The position numbers and the translations under genes are program-made. Shown here one piece after another: positions 63,513 through 64,000 of a stretch of DNA of 64,000 nt (its first letter is position 1; each line of letters starts with the position of its first letter). The notes beneath the pieces are model-generated. The model had not been told where the DNA came from. It did not search any database and saw only the letters and a list, made by a program, of their open reading frames with translations. The DNA is from Gallionella sp. (GTDB lineage: Bacteria; Pseudomonadota; Gammaproteobacteria; Burkholderiales; Gallionellaceae): contig JAQTWT010000003.1 of the NCBI GenBank assembly GCA_028689145.1, positions 124,001 to 188,000 of the forward strand, given 5' to 3'.

Positions 63513-64000
63513 ATGCAAGAAAAAATCGATCAGGTGATTGAGGTGTTGCAACAAGCGGTACGCGGTTATTCGCCGGTTTGCTTTGCCAACAGTCTGGGCG
63601 CGGAAGACATGGTGCTGACGGATATTATCGCCAAACTCCCTCTCCCCAACCCTCTCCCGCAAGCGGGCGAGGGGGCAAACGACACGCTGCGCGAGTCTCT
63701 TCATTCTATTGAAATGTTCAGCCTGGATACCGGGCGCTTGCCGCAGCCGACCTACGACCTGATACAGGAAGTGGGCGAACGCTACAGCGTTCCCTTAAAG
63801 GTATATTTTCCGGACAGCGACGCGGTGGAAAGATACGTTGCTCAAAACGGGGTGAACGGCTTTTATGGCAGTGTGGATGCGCGGAAAAGCTGCTGCTTTG
63901 TGCGCAAGGTGGAGCCGTTGCGCCGTGCTCTGCGGGGCAAGAAAGCGTGGGTTACCGGACTGCGCCGGGATCAGGCGGTTACGCGCGGCAGCCTTGAGGT
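63513..64000 (+). CDS. cysH: APS/PAPS reductase (CysH, N-terminal part)
   Basis: The gene runs off the right edge; 162 residues are visible, from an ATG with TAGGAGATA upstream, 32 bases after cysI. Visible: FANSLGAEDMVLTD (24-37), FSLDTGRLPQPTYDL (69-83) and the Cys127-Cys128 pair in DARKSCCFVRKVEPL, which marks the [4Fe-4S] APS-reductase type rather than the cluster-free PAPS type. Between residues ~42 and ~57 an insertion (LPLPNPLPQAGEG) interrupts the normal DIIA-to-FSLDTGR spacing; see the repeat entry. Reduces APS to sulfite, feeding cysI. Confidence 0.9.
   Translation, partial: MQEKIDQVIEVLQQAVRGYSPVCFANSLGAEDMVLTDIIAKLPLPNPLPQAGEGANDTLRESLHSIEMFSLDTGRLPQPTYDLIQEVGERYSVPLKVYFPDSDAVERYVAQNGVNGFYGSVDARKSCCFVRKVEPLRRALRGKKAWVTGLRRDQAVTRGSLE
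63636..63675. repeat. In-frame palindromic repeat inside cysH
   Basis: CCCTCTCCCGC at 63650-63660 pairs with GCGGGCGAGGG at 63663-63673 (one mismatch, AA loop), preceded by CTCCCTCTCCCCAAC. The sequence is of the common intergenic CCCTCTCC...GCGGGCGAGGG type, read here in frame as LPLPNPLPQAGEG. It lengthens CysH by about 14-20 residues without breaking the frame. Confidence 0.7.

Overview
The window looks like a chromosomal segment of a betaproteobacterium, probably Nitrosomonadales and possibly a Gallionella/Sideroxydans-like chemolithotroph. The signs are the order parA-parB-atpI-atpBEFHAGDC, a Rieske/cytochrome b/cytochrome c1 operon, a CysB-type regulator beside assimilatory sulfur genes, and several c-type cytochromes. 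This placement is an inference from gene order and protein style; no database search was possible.

Layout. (1) 1-8342, plus strand: the end of parA, then parB and a complete nine-gene F1Fo ATP synthase operon, ending at a hairpin shared with the convergent next block. (2) 8399-48010, all minus strand: a surface-polysaccharide locus of about 38 kb. It is headed by a MarR-type EPS regulator and an RfaH/NusG-like antiterminator. Just downstream lies a perfect 12-base ops element (GGCGGTAGCGTG on the minus strand, 47018-47029), in the leader of the first sugar gene. (3) 48325-50532: priA. (4) 50681-54002: a sigma70-like promoter, a small c-type cytochrome and petABC. (5) 54414-58252, minus strand: a tetraheme cytochrome / NrfD-like membrane protein / four-cluster ferredoxin module with two small proteins and no molybdopterin subunit. 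(6) 58798-64000: a membrane-anchored monoheme cytochrome, a CysB-like regulator, a TauE/SafE permease, a nitrite/sulfite reductase hemoprotein and the start of an APS-reductase-type cysH.

The polysaccharide locus is the remarkable part. Read in its own direction it holds: a WbpP-like epimerase; a KdnB-like alcohol dehydrogenase and KdnA-like aminotransferase; a cytidylyltransferase/PseG-like fusion; an SpsF-like cytidylyltransferase; a NeuB-family synthase; a fused E1 and an E2 of a 2-oxoacid dehydrogenase; an acyl-carrier-protein/AAC(3)-acetyltransferase fusion; a DUF4910-type peptidase; an LIC12162-family transferase; a Wzx flippase; a second cytidylyltransferase with a 2-hydroxyacid dehydrogenase and an SDR; an FkbM methyltransferase; a HAD phosphatase; a CDP-glucose branch (RfbF, RfbG, a small cupin and an aminotransferase); and two clear glycosyltransferases. 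Six radical SAM enzymes are spread through it, four with a B12-binding-like N-terminal domain and two SPASM-like. I infer that it makes a glycan containing an unusual amino-ulosonic acid and a CDP-deoxyaminosugar. It may be N-acylated by a dedicated 2-oxoacid-derived acyl supply and altered by radical chemistry. RfaH-like antitermination at ops would let polymerase read the whole operon.

The sulfur/redox end is more ordinary, with two oddities: an in-frame palindromic repeat inside cysH, and a sulfite/nitrite reductase that keeps Cys pairs in both halves and carries a C-terminal extension.
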